Shown: positions 46,035 to 55,348 of the stretch, one piece after another
How positions within the stretch are numbered: position 1 is the first letter of the stretch
Layout: every line of letters starts with the position of its first letter
The notes under the pieces: model-generated
The model's input: only the letters and a program-made list of their open reading frames with translations
Database searches by the model: none
What the model was told of the DNA's origin: nothing
Assembly (NCBI RefSeq): GCF_025452235.1
Contig: NZ_CP104965.1
Coordinates: forward strand, 2,476,501 to 2,540,500
Direction: 5' to 3'
DNA length: 64,000 bases
Source: Devosia neptuniae
GTDB taxonomy: Bacteria > Pseudomonadota > Alphaproteobacteria > Rhizobiales > Devosiaceae
Translations under genes and position numbers: made by a program

Positions 46035-47059
46035 GAGGTCGCCTCGCGGGTACGGGGATCAAGGAAGACATAGGCGAGGTCCGCCACGAAATTGAGCAGC
46101 ATGAAGATGAGGCCGATAATGAGCGTCGAGGCCAGCACAGCGTTCATGTCGCCGATCATCAGCGCATTGGTCATGTATTGGCCGATGCCGGGCCAGGAGA
46201 AGACGATCTCGGTGACCACGGCGCCTTCGAGCAGGCTGCCGTAGGAAATGGCGAGAATGGTCACCAGCTGCACCGAAATATTGGGCAGGATATGCCCGAT
46301 AACGATGCCCGCCGACGACACGCCCTTGGCGCGCGCGGCCGTCACATAATCCTGGTTGAGCTGTTCCAGCGTAAAGCTGCGGGTCATGCGGGTGATATAG
46401 GCCATGGCCGAATAGGCCAGGATACAGGCCGGCAGGATGATGTGGCTGATGGCGTTCCAGAACACTTCCATGTCCCCGGCGAGCAGGCTATCGACCAGCA
46501 GGAGCCCGGTGCGCGGCTCGACCAGCCCTTCGAGGTAAATGTCGACGCGGCCGGGCCCGCCAACCCAGGACAGGCCCGCATAGAAGATCACGAGGCCGAC
46601 AATGCCGAACCAGAAGACGGGGATGGAGTGCCCCACCAGCGAGACCACGCGGGCGATCTGATCGACCAGCGAGTCGCGATAGAGCGCCGCCGCCATGCCC
46701 AGCGGCACGCCGACCACGGTGGAAATGATCACCGCCAGCGTCGCCAGTTCCAGCGTTGCGGGGAAGGCCGAGGCCAGATCCTGCGTCACCGGATTGCCGG
46801 TGAGGATGGCGGTGCCCATGTCGCCGCGCAGCAGCGAGGTCACGTAAATCCAGAATTGCTGGTAAAGCGGCAGATCGAGCCCCAGCCGCTGGCGCATGGC
46901 CTCGAACGCGGCCGGATCGGCCAATTCGCCGACAATGGCGCCAACCGGATCGGTGGGCAGCACGCGGCCGATGAAGAAGGTGACCAGAAGCAGGATGAAC
47001 AGGCTGACCAGCAATTGCACGAAGCGCTGGCCCAGTTCCTTGAAGTTGAATTCTTTCAT
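46031..47059 (-). CDS. ABC transporter permease, DppB type
   Basis: 342 residues, six membrane helices and the large periplasmic loop of the DppB family (PTDPVGAIVGELADPAAF; LPLYQQFWIYVTSLLRGDMG). EAA loop: DYVTAARAKGVSSAGIVIGH. First gene of the operon; no substrate-binding protein gene is present on either side. Next to sugar-acid genes, so hexuronate or oligosaccharide transport is possible despite the peptide-type label. Confidence 0.9.
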   Translation of the reverse strand: MKEFNFKELGQRFVQLLVSLFILLLVTFFIGRVLPTDPVGAIVGELADPAAFEAMRQRLGLDLPLYQQFWIYVTSLLRGDMGTAILTGNPVTQDLASAFPATLELATLAVIISTVVGVPLGMAAALYRDSLVDQIARVVSLVGHSIPVFWFGIVGLVIFYAGLSWVGGPGRVDIYLEGLVEPRTGLLLVDSLLAGDMEVFWNAISHIILPACILAYSAMAYITRMTRSFTLEQLNQDYVTAARAKGVSSAGIVIGHILPNISVQLVTILAISYGSLLEGAVVTEIVFSWPGIGQYMTNALMIGDMNAVLASTLIIGLIFMLLNFVADLAYVFLDPRTREATS

Positions 47060-47226
47060 GTCGGCCGCTCTGTTTCAGATGGCATGCGGCTTGGCAAACT
47101 TGCCAGGCGCGACCGTCGGATGTGGAAATACCGACCGGGCAGCGTCCAGGGCCAGTCGATTCGAAAACAGTTCCATTTTTCCTCCGGCATTGCTACCTTT
47201 TGGCGCTAAGACGTCATTGGTATCTC

Positions 47227-47236
47227 GTCATATGAC
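47227..47236. promoter_or_regulatory. Palindrome in the divergent dppB-FCD regulator promoter region
   Basis: GTCATATGAC lies between the divergent starts. GntR/FCD dimers bind short palindromes of this kind. A partial copy, ATGTCATACC, occurs at 48051-48060 ahead of the dehydratase gene. Both are short, so chance is not excluded. Confidence 0.4.
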
Positions 47237-47302
47237 TTACTTTATGTGATGATGGCTGGCAAGCCGGTTGGAATCACGGCCCGATGATGCCGAGGGGGAT
47301 AG

Positions 47303-48022
47303 ATGAGTAGCGACAGCAAGAGCCCGATCCGCCGCCGCCAGCGACTGGCCCAGGCTGTCATCGATGCCTTGCGCGACCGCATCGTCACCGGCGATCTGAG
47401 CATCGGCGCCCAGCTTCCCACCGAAATCCAGCTCGAACTCGAATTCGGCGTCAGCCGCACCGTGGTGCGCGAGGCGATTGCCGAATTGCGCGCCGCCGGG
47501 CTCGTCACCCCCGTGCAGGGCAAGGGCATATTCGTGGCCGAGCCGCAGGGCGACCGCAGTCAGGTCCACCTGACACCCGGCGAGATCAAGAGCATTCCAG
47601 AAACCCTGGAATTGCTGGAATTCCGCCTCGCCATCGAGGTCGAATCCGCCGCTATATCGGCCTATCGCCGCTCGCCGCAGCAGGAAGAGGCGATTCGCGA
47701 GGCCAACCAGCACATGATCGCCAATATCCGCGCCGGCGCGCCCACTGTGGATGCTGATTTCGCCTTCCACCTGGCCATCGCGCGGGCCACCAATAATCAC
47801 TATTACAGCGAATCGCTGGCCCGCTTTGGCCCTCGCTCGATACCGCGCAGCCAGTTCCCGACGCTGCCCGACGCGGGAGATGTCGACTATTTGACCGGCG
47901 TCATTGCCGAGCATGGCCGGATCATCGACGCCATTGCCGACCAGGACCCCGATGGCGCGCGCAGCGCGATGCGCGAACATTTGCTCAACAGCCAGAAGCG
48001 ATATCGCCGGCTGGCGCGCTAA
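47303..48022 (+). CDS. GntR family regulator, FCD type
   Basis: 239 residues. Winged helix LRDRIVTGDLSIGAQLPTEI with GVSRTVVREAIAELRAAGLV, then an all-helical FCD sensor (EFRLAIEVESAAISAYR; HLAIARATNNHYY; HGRIIDAIADQDPDGAR). FCD regulators commonly respond to hexuronates such as galacturonate and glucuronate, which fits the two dehydratase genes downstream. ATG at 47303. Confidence 0.9.
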   Translation: MSSDSKSPIRRRQRLAQAVIDALRDRIVTGDLSIGAQLPTEIQLELEFGVSRTVVREAIAELRAAGLVTPVQGKGIFVAEPQGDRSQVHLTPGEIKSIPETLELLEFRLAIEVESAAISAYRRSPQQEEAIREANQHMIANIRAGAPTVDADFAFHLAIARATNNHYYSESLARFGPRSIPRSQFPTLPDAGDVDYLTGVIAEHGRIIDAIADQDPDGARSAMREHLLNSQKRYRRLAR

Positions 48023-48085
48023 TCGCTCGACAGACCTCAAAATTCATATTATGTCATACCTCACTGATTGAACGAGGGGTATGTC

Positions 48086-49060
48086 ATGTATGTAGGAACT
48101 CAGCTCGCCGCCCGCGATGACGATGATTATCGCGTCTGGGCGCAGCTTGGCATCAAGCACATCTGTGCGGATCCTGAGACCAAGCTCGGCACCTGGACGC
48201 TCGATGATCTCAAGCGCCTGCGCGACAAGGTCGAGAGCTTCGATCTGATCCTGGACATGATCCAGCTGCCGCTACCCTCGAGCCCCATCGAGACCGCGAC
48301 CTATCCCGATATCCTGTTGGCCGGGCCGGAGCGCGACCGCCAGCTCGACGCCATCTGCCAGTTGATCGAAAACCTGGCGATCGCCGGTATTCCCGCCGCC
48401 AAATACAATCTCAACCTCATTGGTATTCCGCGCACCCCGGACGAGCTGGGCCGCGGCGGCTCGCGCAATGCGTCCTTCCGCTGGGACAAGACCGACCAGA
48501 ACGCCGCGCCGGGCCTGGCCGGCGTGCTTTCGGAAGCGGAAAACTGGGAGCGGATCGAGTATTTCCTTTCCCGCGTGGTGCCCGTTGCCGAGGCCAACAA
48601 GATCCGCCTCGCCTGCCACCCGCATGATCCCTATACCCCGCCCGGCTACAAGGGCGTCACCCGCGTGCTGGGCACGGTCGAAGGGCTCAAGAAGTTCGTC
48701 ACCATGCATGAGAGCCCCTATCACGGCCTCAATTTCTGCCAGGGCACGGTGGGCGAAATGCTCGACAATCCGCGCGAAGAAATCGAGGACGTGATCCGCT
48801 GGTTCGGCAGCCGGAACAAGATTTTCAACCTGCACTTCCGCAATATCCGCGGCCACAAGCTGTCCTTCATGGAAACCTTCCCCGATGAAGGGGACATGGA
48901 CATGGCAGCCTCGCTCAAGGTCTACAAGGAAGTGGGCTACCAATACATGGTCATGCCCGACCACGTCCCCACCATTGCCGGCCGCGACCCGCAGGGCGTC
49001 GCCTTTGCCTATTGCTATGGCTACACCGCCGCACTGCTGCAGGCACTCGATACCTATTAA
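48086..49060 (+). CDS. uxuA-like: Mannonate dehydratase-like protein (UxuA family)
   Basis: 324 residues, TIM-barrel fold. IRLACHPHDPYTPPGYKGVT, NFCQGTVGEMLDNPREEIED and NLHFRNIRGHK with YMVMPDHVPTIAGRDP match the metal-binding blocks of UxuA. UxuA turns D-mannonate into 2-keto-3-deoxygluconate. It is shorter than typical UxuA (about 390), so a related sugar acid or isomerase role is possible. ATG at 48086 follows GAGGGG. Same operon as kdgD (27-bp gap). Confidence 0.75.
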   Translation: MYVGTQLAARDDDDYRVWAQLGIKHICADPETKLGTWTLDDLKRLRDKVESFDLILDMIQLPLPSSPIETATYPDILLAGPERDRQLDAICQLIENLAIAGIPAAKYNLNLIGIPRTPDELGRGGSRNASFRWDKTDQNAAPGLAGVLSEAENWERIEYFLSRVVPVAEANKIRLACHPHDPYTPPGYKGVTRVLGTVEGLKKFVTMHESPYHGLNFCQGTVGEMLDNPREEIEDVIRWFGSRNKIFNLHFRNIRGHKLSFMETFPDEGDMDMAASLKVYKEVGYQYMVMPDHVPTIAGRDPQGVAFAYCYGYTAALLQALDTY

Positions 49061-49087
49061 TTTCCCGACTTAGAGGATCTCTTTTCC

Positions 49088-49990
49088 ATGACCCCCAGCG
49101 AACTCAAGGTAGCGCTCGGCAGCGGCCTGCTCTCCTTCCCCGTCACCACGTTCAATGCCGATCTGAGCATCGACGAGGATGCCTATCGCGCCCATATCGA
49201 TTGGCTGGACGGGTTCGGTGCCGCCGTACTGTTCGCTCCCGGTGGCACGGGTGAGCTGTTTTCGCTGACCCCGGCCGAGGTTGCCCATATCACCAAAATC
49301 GCCAAGACCACGGCGGGCAAGACGCCGATCCTGGGCGGCGCGGCCTATGGCACAGCCATGGCCGTCGAAATGGCCAAGGCCGCAGAAGCTGCCGGCGCCG
49401 ATGGGGTGCTGCTGTTGCCGCCCTACCTGATGTTCTCCGAGCAGGAAGGCCTCGTCGCTCACGTCAAGGCGGTGTGCGACGCGGTGGGGATCGGCGTCGT
49501 GGTCTATAACCGCGACAATATCGTGCTCACCGCCGATAGCCTGCAAAAGCTGTGCGACCAATGCCCGAACCTGATTGGCTTCAAGGACGGCTATGGTGAA
49601 GTCGACCGCGTGATCGAGATCACCACCAAGCTGGGCGACCGCCTGACCTATATCGGCGGCATGCCAACGCATGAACTCTATGCCACGGCCTATTTTGCCG
49701 CCGGCGTCACCACCTATTCCTCGGCCGTGTTCAACTTCGTGCCTGAACTGGCGCAGCGCTTCTACAAGGGATTACGGGCTGGCGACACCAAGACGACCGA
49801 CGCTATTCTCAAGGACTTCTTCTTCCCGCTGACCGTGCTGCGCAACCGCCGCAAGGGTTATGCCGTCTCGATCATCAAGGCGGGGTTGGAAGTGCGCGGC
49901 CGCAAAGCGGGTCCGGTGCGCCCGCCGCTGGTCGATCTGACTGGGGATGAGATGGCTCAGCTCAAGGCGTTGGTTGAGGCGAATATCTGA
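49088..49990 (+). CDS. kdgD: 5-dehydro-4-deoxyglucarate dehydratase
   Basis: 300 residues of the DHDPS/NAL superfamily. [36 protein letters not shown], the tyrosine in [10 protein letters not shown], the Schiff-base lysine in [14 protein letters not shown], and [13 protein letters not shown] match KdgD. It dehydrates and decarboxylates 5-dehydro-4-deoxy-D-glucarate to 2-oxoglutarate semialdehyde in the glucarate/galactarate pathway. Immediately downstream of the UxuA-like gene. Confidence 0.92.
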   Translation: MTPSELKVALGSGLLSFPVTTFNADLSIDEDAYRAHIDWLDGFGAAVLFAPGGTGELFSLTPAEVAHITKIAKTTAGKTPILGGAAYGTAMAVEMAKAAEAAGADGVLLLPPYLMFSEQEGLVAHVKAVCDAVGIGVVVYNRDNIVLTADSLQKLCDQCPNLIGFKDGYGEVDRVIEITTKLGDRLTYIGGMPTHELYATAYFAAGVTTYSSAVFNFVPELAQRFYKGLRAGDTKTTDAILKDFFFPLTVLRNRRKGYAVSIIKAGLEVRGRKAGPVRPPLVDLTGDEMAQLKALVEANI

Positions 49991-50184
49991 TCCATTCCGT
50001 ATGGAGCCCCGATCTGCCTCCCTCCCCCTTGTGGGGAGGGAACTGCCGAGGCTCCCCGCCTAATGCCGCCAACATCTTTTCATCCGCGTCACCCCGAACA
50101 GGGTGGCGCGGATTGTTTCTATGCCCACCGAGCCGTGATGGCAGTGCATGGAAGCGATGATGCGATTGCGATTGAATTGGCCTA

Positions 50185-50218
50185 TGTACTTATTATATAC
50201 CGCCTGACAATAAGTACA
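50185..50218. promoter_or_regulatory. Operator and promoter of the MarR-emrAB operon
   Basis: Inverted repeat TGTACTTATT - 14 bp - AATAAGTACA. A -10-like TATATA (50194-50199) lies in the left half, with TTGAAT (50172-50177) 16 bp before it. A MarR dimer here would block its own transcription. Confidence 0.65.
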
Positions 50219-50232
50219 CTTATGAGGCGCAG

Positions 50233-50703
50233 ATGCATCCCGATGTCCAGAAAGAGCGGCCGATCGGCTATCTCATCCATGACGTCGCGCGGCTTTATCG
50301 CCGGCGCTTCGAGGAAGAGGCGCGGGCGCATGGCCTGACGCTGGCGCAATGGAAGGCGCTGGGCACGATCCATTGGAAAGAGGCCGTCACGCAGGTGGCG
50401 CTCGCCAGCGCTATCGACGCCGATCCGATGACCGTGAGCGGGATTCTGGACCGGTTGGAAAAGCGCGGCCTGATCGAGCGCTATGCCCATCCCGAGGATA
50501 GCCGCGCCAAGCTCTCCCGCCTGACCGAAGCCGGCGTGGCTCTGGTGGGCGAGGCGCGCCATGTGGGCGCTGAACTGTATCGGAATTCGCTGGTTGGCCT
50601 GTCCGAGGCCGAGCGGCAGGCGGTAATCGCGGGGCTGTCCCGCATTCGGGAAAATCTCGTCAATCTGGGCCCTGAGGCCGACCAAGAAAAGGAAGCTGTC
50701 TAA
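50233..50703 (+). CDS. MarR family transcriptional regulator
   Basis: 156 residues. The HTH region ALASAIDADPMTVSGILDRL and wing GLIERYAHPEDSRAKLSRL (SR in place of RR). It is the first gene of a MarR-EmrA-EmrB operon; repression relieved by a toxic ligand is the usual model. Three bases after its stop codon TAA overlap, the fusion protein gene begins at 50704. Confidence 0.9.
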   Translation: MHPDVQKERPIGYLIHDVARLYRRRFEEEARAHGLTLAQWKALGTIHWKEAVTQVALASAIDADPMTVSGILDRLEKRGLIERYAHPEDSRAKLSRLTEAGVALVGEARHVGAELYRNSLVGLSEAERQAVIAGLSRIRENLVNLGPEADQEKEAV

Positions 50704-51873
50704 ATGAACGCCCGCGTTACTGATCCGAAAGCCGGTGAAGCTAGCGTCGTCACCCTGCCGCGCACCGACAAGACGGCGCCGGCTGCCGAGGCGCCTCAAA
50801 GCCCATCGCCCGCCGCCGAGGCCGCAAAGCCTGCCGCCGCACCCAAGAAGAAAAATGGCCGCCGCCTGCTGCTGATGACCGGTGTTCCGCTGCTGCTGGT
50901 CGCCGCGGGCGGCTGGTTCTGGCTGACCGGTGGCCGCTATGAAGACACCGACAACGCCTATGTGCAGCAGTCCAAGGTGTCGCTGAGCGCCGATGTGGCG
51001 GGCCGCGTTGCCGATGTCAAAGTGGTCGAGAACCAGACGGTGAAGGCGGGCGATGTGCTGTTCACCATCGATCCGCAGCCCTATGAGATCGCGCTGAGCC
51101 AGGCCAATGCGGCGCTGGCGACGGCGCGCGTCAATGTCGAGCAGCTCAAGGTGAGCTATGGCACGGCGCAGGCGCAGCTCAAATCCGCCGAGGACACGCT
51201 GGCCATTCGCAAGGCGGCCTTTGACCGCCAGAGCACGCTGGTGACCCAGGGCATCAATGCCAATGCAACGCTGGATGACACCAAGCTGGCTTACCAGCAG
51301 GCGCAGAGCGAGGTGGATTTGGCCAACCAGCAAGTGGCGGCGGCAACCGCGGCGCTGGCGGGTGATCCCAATATCGCCACCGACACTCATCCTGCCGTAC
51401 TGTCCGCCCTGGCGGCGGTCGAGCAGGCCCAGCGCAACCTGACCAAGACGACCGTTGCGGCTCCGGCCGATGGCATTGTCTCCAATGTGTCGAGCCTCAA
51501 TGTCGGCCAGTTCATTGCCGTGGGAACCACGATCGCCTCGCTGGTCGAGACGGAGTCGACCTGGATCCAGGCCAATTTCAAGGAAACCCAATTGGCCGAG
51601 CTCAAGGTCGGGCAGCCGGTGGCTGTGCATGTCGACGCCTATCCGGGCGTGCTGCATGGCAGCATCGACAGCTTGGGCGCGGCCACGGGTTCGGAATTTT
51701 CCCTGATCCCGGCGCAGAATGCCACGGGCAATTGGGTCAAGGTGGTGCAGCGCCTGCCCGTGCGCATCGCGCTGCCGGCCGATCCTGAAATCGCCATTCT
51801 CAAGACCGGCATGAGCGCCACCGTATCGGTGGATACCGGCCGCTCGACCCTCGACAAGATGATGGGCAAATAA
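50704..51873 (+). CDS. emrA: EmrA/HlyD family membrane fusion protein
   Basis: 389 residues. A Pro/Ala-rich cytoplasmic start (about 1-55), one membrane helix (LLLMTGVPLLLVAAGGWFWL), then the fusion-protein body: TDNAYVQQSKVSLSADVAGR, an alpha-helical hairpin (about 130-220), and APADGIVSNVSSLNVGQFI. Links the inner-membrane MFS pump to an outer-membrane channel. Adjacent to emrB. Confidence 0.92.
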   Translation: MNARVTDPKAGEASVVTLPRTDKTAPAAEAPQSPSPAAEAAKPAAAPKKKNGRRLLLMTGVPLLLVAAGGWFWLTGGRYEDTDNAYVQQSKVSLSADVAGRVADVKVVENQTVKAGDVLFTIDPQPYEIALSQANAALATARVNVEQLKVSYGTAQAQLKSAEDTLAIRKAAFDRQSTLVTQGINANATLDDTKLAYQQAQSEVDLANQQVAAATAALAGDPNIATDTHPAVLSALAAVEQAQRNLTKTTVAAPADGIVSNVSSLNVGQFIAVGTTIASLVETESTWIQANFKETQLAELKVGQPVAVHVDAYPGVLHGSIDSLGAATGSEFSLIPAQNATGNWVKVVQRLPVRIALPADPEIAILKTGMSATVSVDTGRSTLDKMMGK

Positions 51874-51934
51874 GGCTTCGGCGCGGTCCCTACTGCGCCG
51901 AAAAGCCCGCGCCGCTAGACGTTTGGAGGCCGAT

Positions 51935-53509
51935 ATGGCCAAAGCTCCGGTTCAAGCCGTTTCCGCACCCGCATTGGTCGTCAAGCATAAGGGGCTCCTC
52001 ACCGGAGCCCTGATGCTGGCGACCATCATGCAGGTGCTCGACACCACGATCGCCAATGTGGCGCTGCCGCATATGGCAGCCTCGCTGGGCGCGGCGCAGA
52101 ACGAAATCACCTGGGTTCTCACCTCCTATATCGTGGCTGCCGCCATTGCGACGCCGCTGACCGGCTGGGTGAGCGACCGCGTCGGGCAGAAGCGGCTGTT
52201 CCTGATCGCGGTGATCGGTTTTACCGTGGCCTCGGCTTTGTGCGGCATTGCCAGCAGCCTGCCCGAAATGGTGCTGTTCCGCATCATGCAGGGCATTTTC
52301 GGCGCGGTGATCGCGCCTTTGGCCCAGACCGTGCTGCTCAATATCAATCCCAAGGAACGCATTGGCCAGGCCATGGCCGTCTATGGCATGGGCATCATGG
52401 TCGCGCCGATCATCGGGCCGACGCTGGGCGGCTGGCTGACCGAGAGCTTTGACTGGCGCTGGGTGTTTTTGATCAACCTGCCGGTGGGCGGGATGGCGGT
52501 GGCCATGCTGGTTGCCTTCATGCCGGAGACTGAAATACGACAGCGGCGCTTTGATTTCTTCGGCTTCGGCATGCTGGCGCTGGGCGTCGGCGCGTTGCAA
52601 TTGATGCTCGACCGGGGCGCCGACAATGCCTGGTTCACCGCCACCGAAACCTGGATCGAACTGGGCCTGGTGATCACCGGCCTCTGGGTCTTCGTGGTGC
52701 ATTGCCTGACGGCGGAGAACCCGTTCATCGACCTGCGCCTGTTCAAGGATCGCAATTTCGCGCTGGGCTCGGCCCTGATGTTCATCGTGGGCATCACCCT
52801 GTTCTCGGGCCTGGCGCTCTTGCCGCCGCTGCTGCAGAGCCTGATGGGCTATCCGGTGCTGCTGTCGAGCGTCATCATGGCGCCGCGCGGGGTGGCGACG
52901 CTGCTCTCGATGGTGGTGGTGGGGCGGCTGATCGGCCGGGTGGATGCGCGCATCCTGATGCTGTTCGGCATCGCCTGCATGGCCTATTCGCTCTATGGCA
53001 TGACCAGCTTCAACCTGCAGATGGATTATTGGCCCGTGATCATCACCGGCTGTATCCAGGGCTTTGGCATGGGCTTCCTGTTCGTGCCGCTGCAGACGCT
53101 GGCCTTTGCCACCATCGCTCCCCGGTTCCGGGCCGACGCGACGTCGATGTTCGCGCTGGTGCGCAATATGGGGCAGGGCGTGGGCATTTCGCTGGTGACG
53201 GCGGTGCTGGCCAATATGATGCAGGTCAACCATGCCGAACTGGCCGAGCGGATCACCGCGACCTCGCAGAACGTGATGAACCAGATGCCGGCCTTGCTCA
53301 CCGGCAATCCGGTGACGGTGTCGATCGTCAATAGCCTGGTCACCCAGCAATCGGCCATGCTGGCCTATCTCGACGACTTCTGGCTGATGCTGCTGCTCAG
53401 CCTGGGCGCCGTGCCGCTGATCCTGCTGCTACGCGGGCCAAAGAAGCCCGACAAGCCGCTGACCGAAGAAGAAAAAGCGCTCGAGCGGGCGCATGCCATG
53501 GCGGAATAG
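51935..53509 (+). CDS. emrB: EmrB/QacA family MFS drug efflux transporter
   Basis: 524 residues, 14 membrane helices of the DHA2 family. MQVLDTTIANVALPHMAASL and WVSDRVGQKRLFLI (motif A) are typical, as is the long GPTLGGWLTESFDWRWVFLI (motif C). It exports hydrophobic toxic compounds with EmrA. ATG at 51935 follows GGAGG; an upstream TTG in the same frame is not needed. Confidence 0.93.
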   Translation: MAKAPVQAVSAPALVVKHKGLLTGALMLATIMQVLDTTIANVALPHMAASLGAAQNEITWVLTSYIVAAAIATPLTGWVSDRVGQKRLFLIAVIGFTVASALCGIASSLPEMVLFRIMQGIFGAVIAPLAQTVLLNINPKERIGQAMAVYGMGIMVAPIIGPTLGGWLTESFDWRWVFLINLPVGGMAVAMLVAFMPETEIRQRRFDFFGFGMLALGVGALQLMLDRGADNAWFTATETWIELGLVITGLWVFVVHCLTAENPFIDLRLFKDRNFALGSALMFIVGITLFSGLALLPPLLQSLMGYPVLLSSVIMAPRGVATLLSMVVVGRLIGRVDARILMLFGIACMAYSLYGMTSFNLQMDYWPVIITGCIQGFGMGFLFVPLQTLAFATIAPRFRADATSMFALVRNMGQGVGISLVTAVLANMMQVNHAELAERITATSQNVMNQMPALLTGNPVTVSIVNSLVTQQSAMLAYLDDFWLMLLLSLGAVPLILLLRGPKKPDKPLTEEEKALERAHAMAE

Positions 53510-53600
53510 GTGGGCGATCCCCGATCCAATTCCCTCCCCCTTGTGGGGAGGGAGGTCAGCTTTTTCGCGTATGCGAAAAGCAGGAATCGCGGCTCTCAGC

Positions 53601-54029
53601 TCACGACGCGATATATTCCCGCAATTCCTCGGCTTCCCGCTCGATCTGTTCGATCTTGAGCTTCACCACGTCGCCGATCGAGACGATGCCGATCAGCGTC
53701 TTGCCTTCGGTAACCGGCATGTGGCGGACGCGCGAAATGGTCATGCGCTCCATGATGTCGTCGATATGGGCCTGGCGGCTGGTGGTGTGGACCGAGCGGG
53801 TCATGCATTCGGCAATGGTGAGGCTCAATGCCGAAGCTGCGCCATCGCCCAGGCGACGCACCACGTCGCGCTCCGATAGAATGCCGGCAATGGTGCCGTC
53901 CTTATGCGTGATGACGACCGCGCCGATATTGTGCGCGTTGAGCATGGCGACCGCGTCGGCGAGCGTGTCCGTTTCGGGCAGGGTATAAACCAGAGTACCC
54001 TTGTTCTGCAGTATCGTATCAACCAGCAT
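53601..54029 (-). CDS. CBS domain protein
   Basis: 142 residues holding two CBS motifs: LADAVAMLNAHNIGAVVITH and HIDDIMERMTISRVRHMPVT. A short C-terminal tail (EQIEREAEELREYIAS). Tandem CBS pairs bind adenosine nucleotides and often work as energy sensors. Stand-alone CBS proteins in this group have no assigned role. Confidence 0.88.
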   Translation of the reverse strand: MLVDTILQNKGTLVYTLPETDTLADAVAMLNAHNIGAVVITHKDGTIAGILSERDVVRRLGDGAASALSLTIAECMTRSVHTTSRQAHIDDIMERMTISRVRHMPVTEGKTLIGIVSIGDVVKLKIEQIEREAEELREYIAS

Positions 54030-54114
54030 GGTTCAGTCCTCCTCACCAAGGAGTGTGATCCCGCCGGCCGGCAAGGGCAATAGTCGGTTGGTCGAACATG
54101 GCCGCAACGAAAAT

Positions 54115-54137
54115 GGACCGGCACAAGGCCGGTCCAG
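54115..54137 (-). terminator. Hairpin between CBS gene and the small membrane protein gene
   Basis: GGACCGG / CCGGTCC with a short loop, followed on the minus strand by ATTTTCG. It ends transcription from the gene at 54184 to the right. Confidence 0.6.
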
Positions 54138-54183
54138 TCGGATTTTGGTCAGGGAATCTTTGGGAGATCAGGAGTGCTAGAAG

Positions 54184-54483
54184 TCAGCCTTCGCCGCGGC
54201 CGGGGGACCAGTAGCGGCGCGCCGTGCGATGCGCAGGGGCTTCGACGGGCAGATTGCCGCGCAGGGCAATGCGGCCGGCTTCATAGAGGATCGCAAACAG
54301 CAGAATGGTCAGCGGCACCATGAAGGCCGCGATCTGCGGGTCAACCTGGTGAGCCAAGCTCGCCGCGCTTGCCGGTGTGACGCCAGCAACCAAGGCACCA
54401 GCCGCGCCGAGAGCCAGGGTGGCCGACGAGGCGATGGCATAGAGCTTGAAACTTTTCCGCTTGGCGGACGTAGATTTGTGCAT
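54184..54483 (-). CDS. Small membrane-anchored hypothetical protein
   Basis: 99 residues. A basic N-terminus (KSTSAKRKSFKLYA), a first hydrophobic stretch that resembles a signal peptide (to ASAA), and a second membrane helix (AAFMVPLTILLFAILYEAG), then a basic Arg-rich tail. ATG at 54483. I do not recognise a family. Confidence 0.65.
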   Translation of the reverse strand: MHKSTSAKRKSFKLYAIASSATLALGAAGALVAGVTPASAASLAHQVDPQIAAFMVPLTILLFAILYEAGRIALRGNLPVEAPAHRTARRYWSPGRGEG

Positions 54484-54617
54484 GGGATCGACGTCGTATG
54501 TTCGTTGCGACGATTGCATAAAGCCACGCGAATGCGGTTCGAGTTGGGGCCGAATGCGACGCGTGGCGTACCATTTGGCGGCAGAAGTGTGGCGCCGCCG
54601 CTGCCGGGGAGGCTGAC

Positions 54618-55034
54618 ATGCGCGTGGTTCTGGCTTTGGCTTTTATGCTGCTGACCCTTATACTGCCGGCCCAGGCGCAGACCGAAGAGCAAGCCTGGCA
54701 GGCGGTGGTCAGCGGACAGATCCAGGCGTTTCGCGCCGGAGACGGGGAGGCGGCGCTGGGCTTTGCGGGTGCCGGCTTCCGCCAGCAATTTTCCGATCCC
54801 GAGGTGTTTCTCGCCGCCATTGTCGCCACAGGCTATGGGCCGATCGTGGAGTCGCGGTCGCATAGTTTCGGGCCATCGACCCGGCTGAGCGAGACATCAG
54901 TGACGCAGGTCGTGCAACTGGTGGGCGAGGATGGCAGCCTCTACGAGGCATTTTACCAAATGCGCAACGAGCCCGATATCGGCTGGCGCGTAGCCGGTGT
55001 CGTGCTGCGCAAACAGCCCGGCATCGGCATTTAG
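54618..55034 (+). CDS. DUF4864 family secreted protein
   Basis: 138 residues. Signal peptide (1-20, ending AQA), then a SnoaL-like small domain: EEQAWQAVVSGQIQAFRAGD and VAGVVLRKQPG at the end. DUF4864 proteins are periplasmic and of unknown function. ATG at 54618 follows GGGGAGG. The stop overlaps the next gene's stop by 4 bp. Confidence 0.78.
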   Translation: MRVVLALAFMLLTLILPAQAQTEEQAWQAVVSGQIQAFRAGDGEAALGFAGAGFRQQFSDPEVFLAAIVATGYGPIVESRSHSFGPSTRLSETSVTQVVQLVGEDGSLYEAFYQMRNEPDIGWRVAGVVLRKQPGIGI

Positions 55035-55225
55035 TGGTGACGGGCCGCGGTGCCCAGCGGCTTTTGCCGTAGATTATCCAGCGCGCGAGCGGCCAAGGCG
55101 ATGATCTGACGCAGGGGAATGGTCATGCCACCGCGCGGTTCGGCTGTGACTGGCGTCACCTCCGGCTCGGCGGCTTCCCACTGCTGATGATAGGCTTGCT
55201 TGAACAGATAGCTGGCAGGGATCAT
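55031..55225 (-). CDS. 64-residue small protein under LacI-operator control
   Basis: MIPASYLFKQAYHQQW, then a Glu/Pro-rich part, and GGMTIPLRQIIALAARALDN followed by a basic tail. The strong AGGAGGA ribosome site 5 nt before the ATG at 55225 supports translation. The promoter region between it and the LacI gene holds three near-identical 14-bp operators. No family recognised. Confidence 0.7.
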   Translation of the reverse strand: MIPASYLFKQAYHQQWEAAEPEVTPVTAEPRGGMTIPLRQIIALAARALDNLRQKPLGTAARHH

Positions 55226-55251
55226 TTTTTCCTCCTGATGCGAATAGCGAA

Positions 55252-55348
55252 TTGAACCGATTCAATCCGTCGACATGGAAATGCGTTGAACCGGTTCAAA
55301 ACTAGGTCTTCGCAATAGCAGAGTCAAGCAAAAATTGAACCGATCCAA
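55252..55348. promoter_or_regulatory. Three LacI-type operators
   Basis: TTGAACCGATTCAA (55252-55265), TTGAACCGGTTCAA (55286-55299, a perfect palindrome) and TTGAACCGATCCAA (55335-55348). They lie in the divergent region between the 64-residue protein gene and the LacI-family regulator at 55391. The centre spacings are 34 and 49 bp. Confidence 0.88.
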
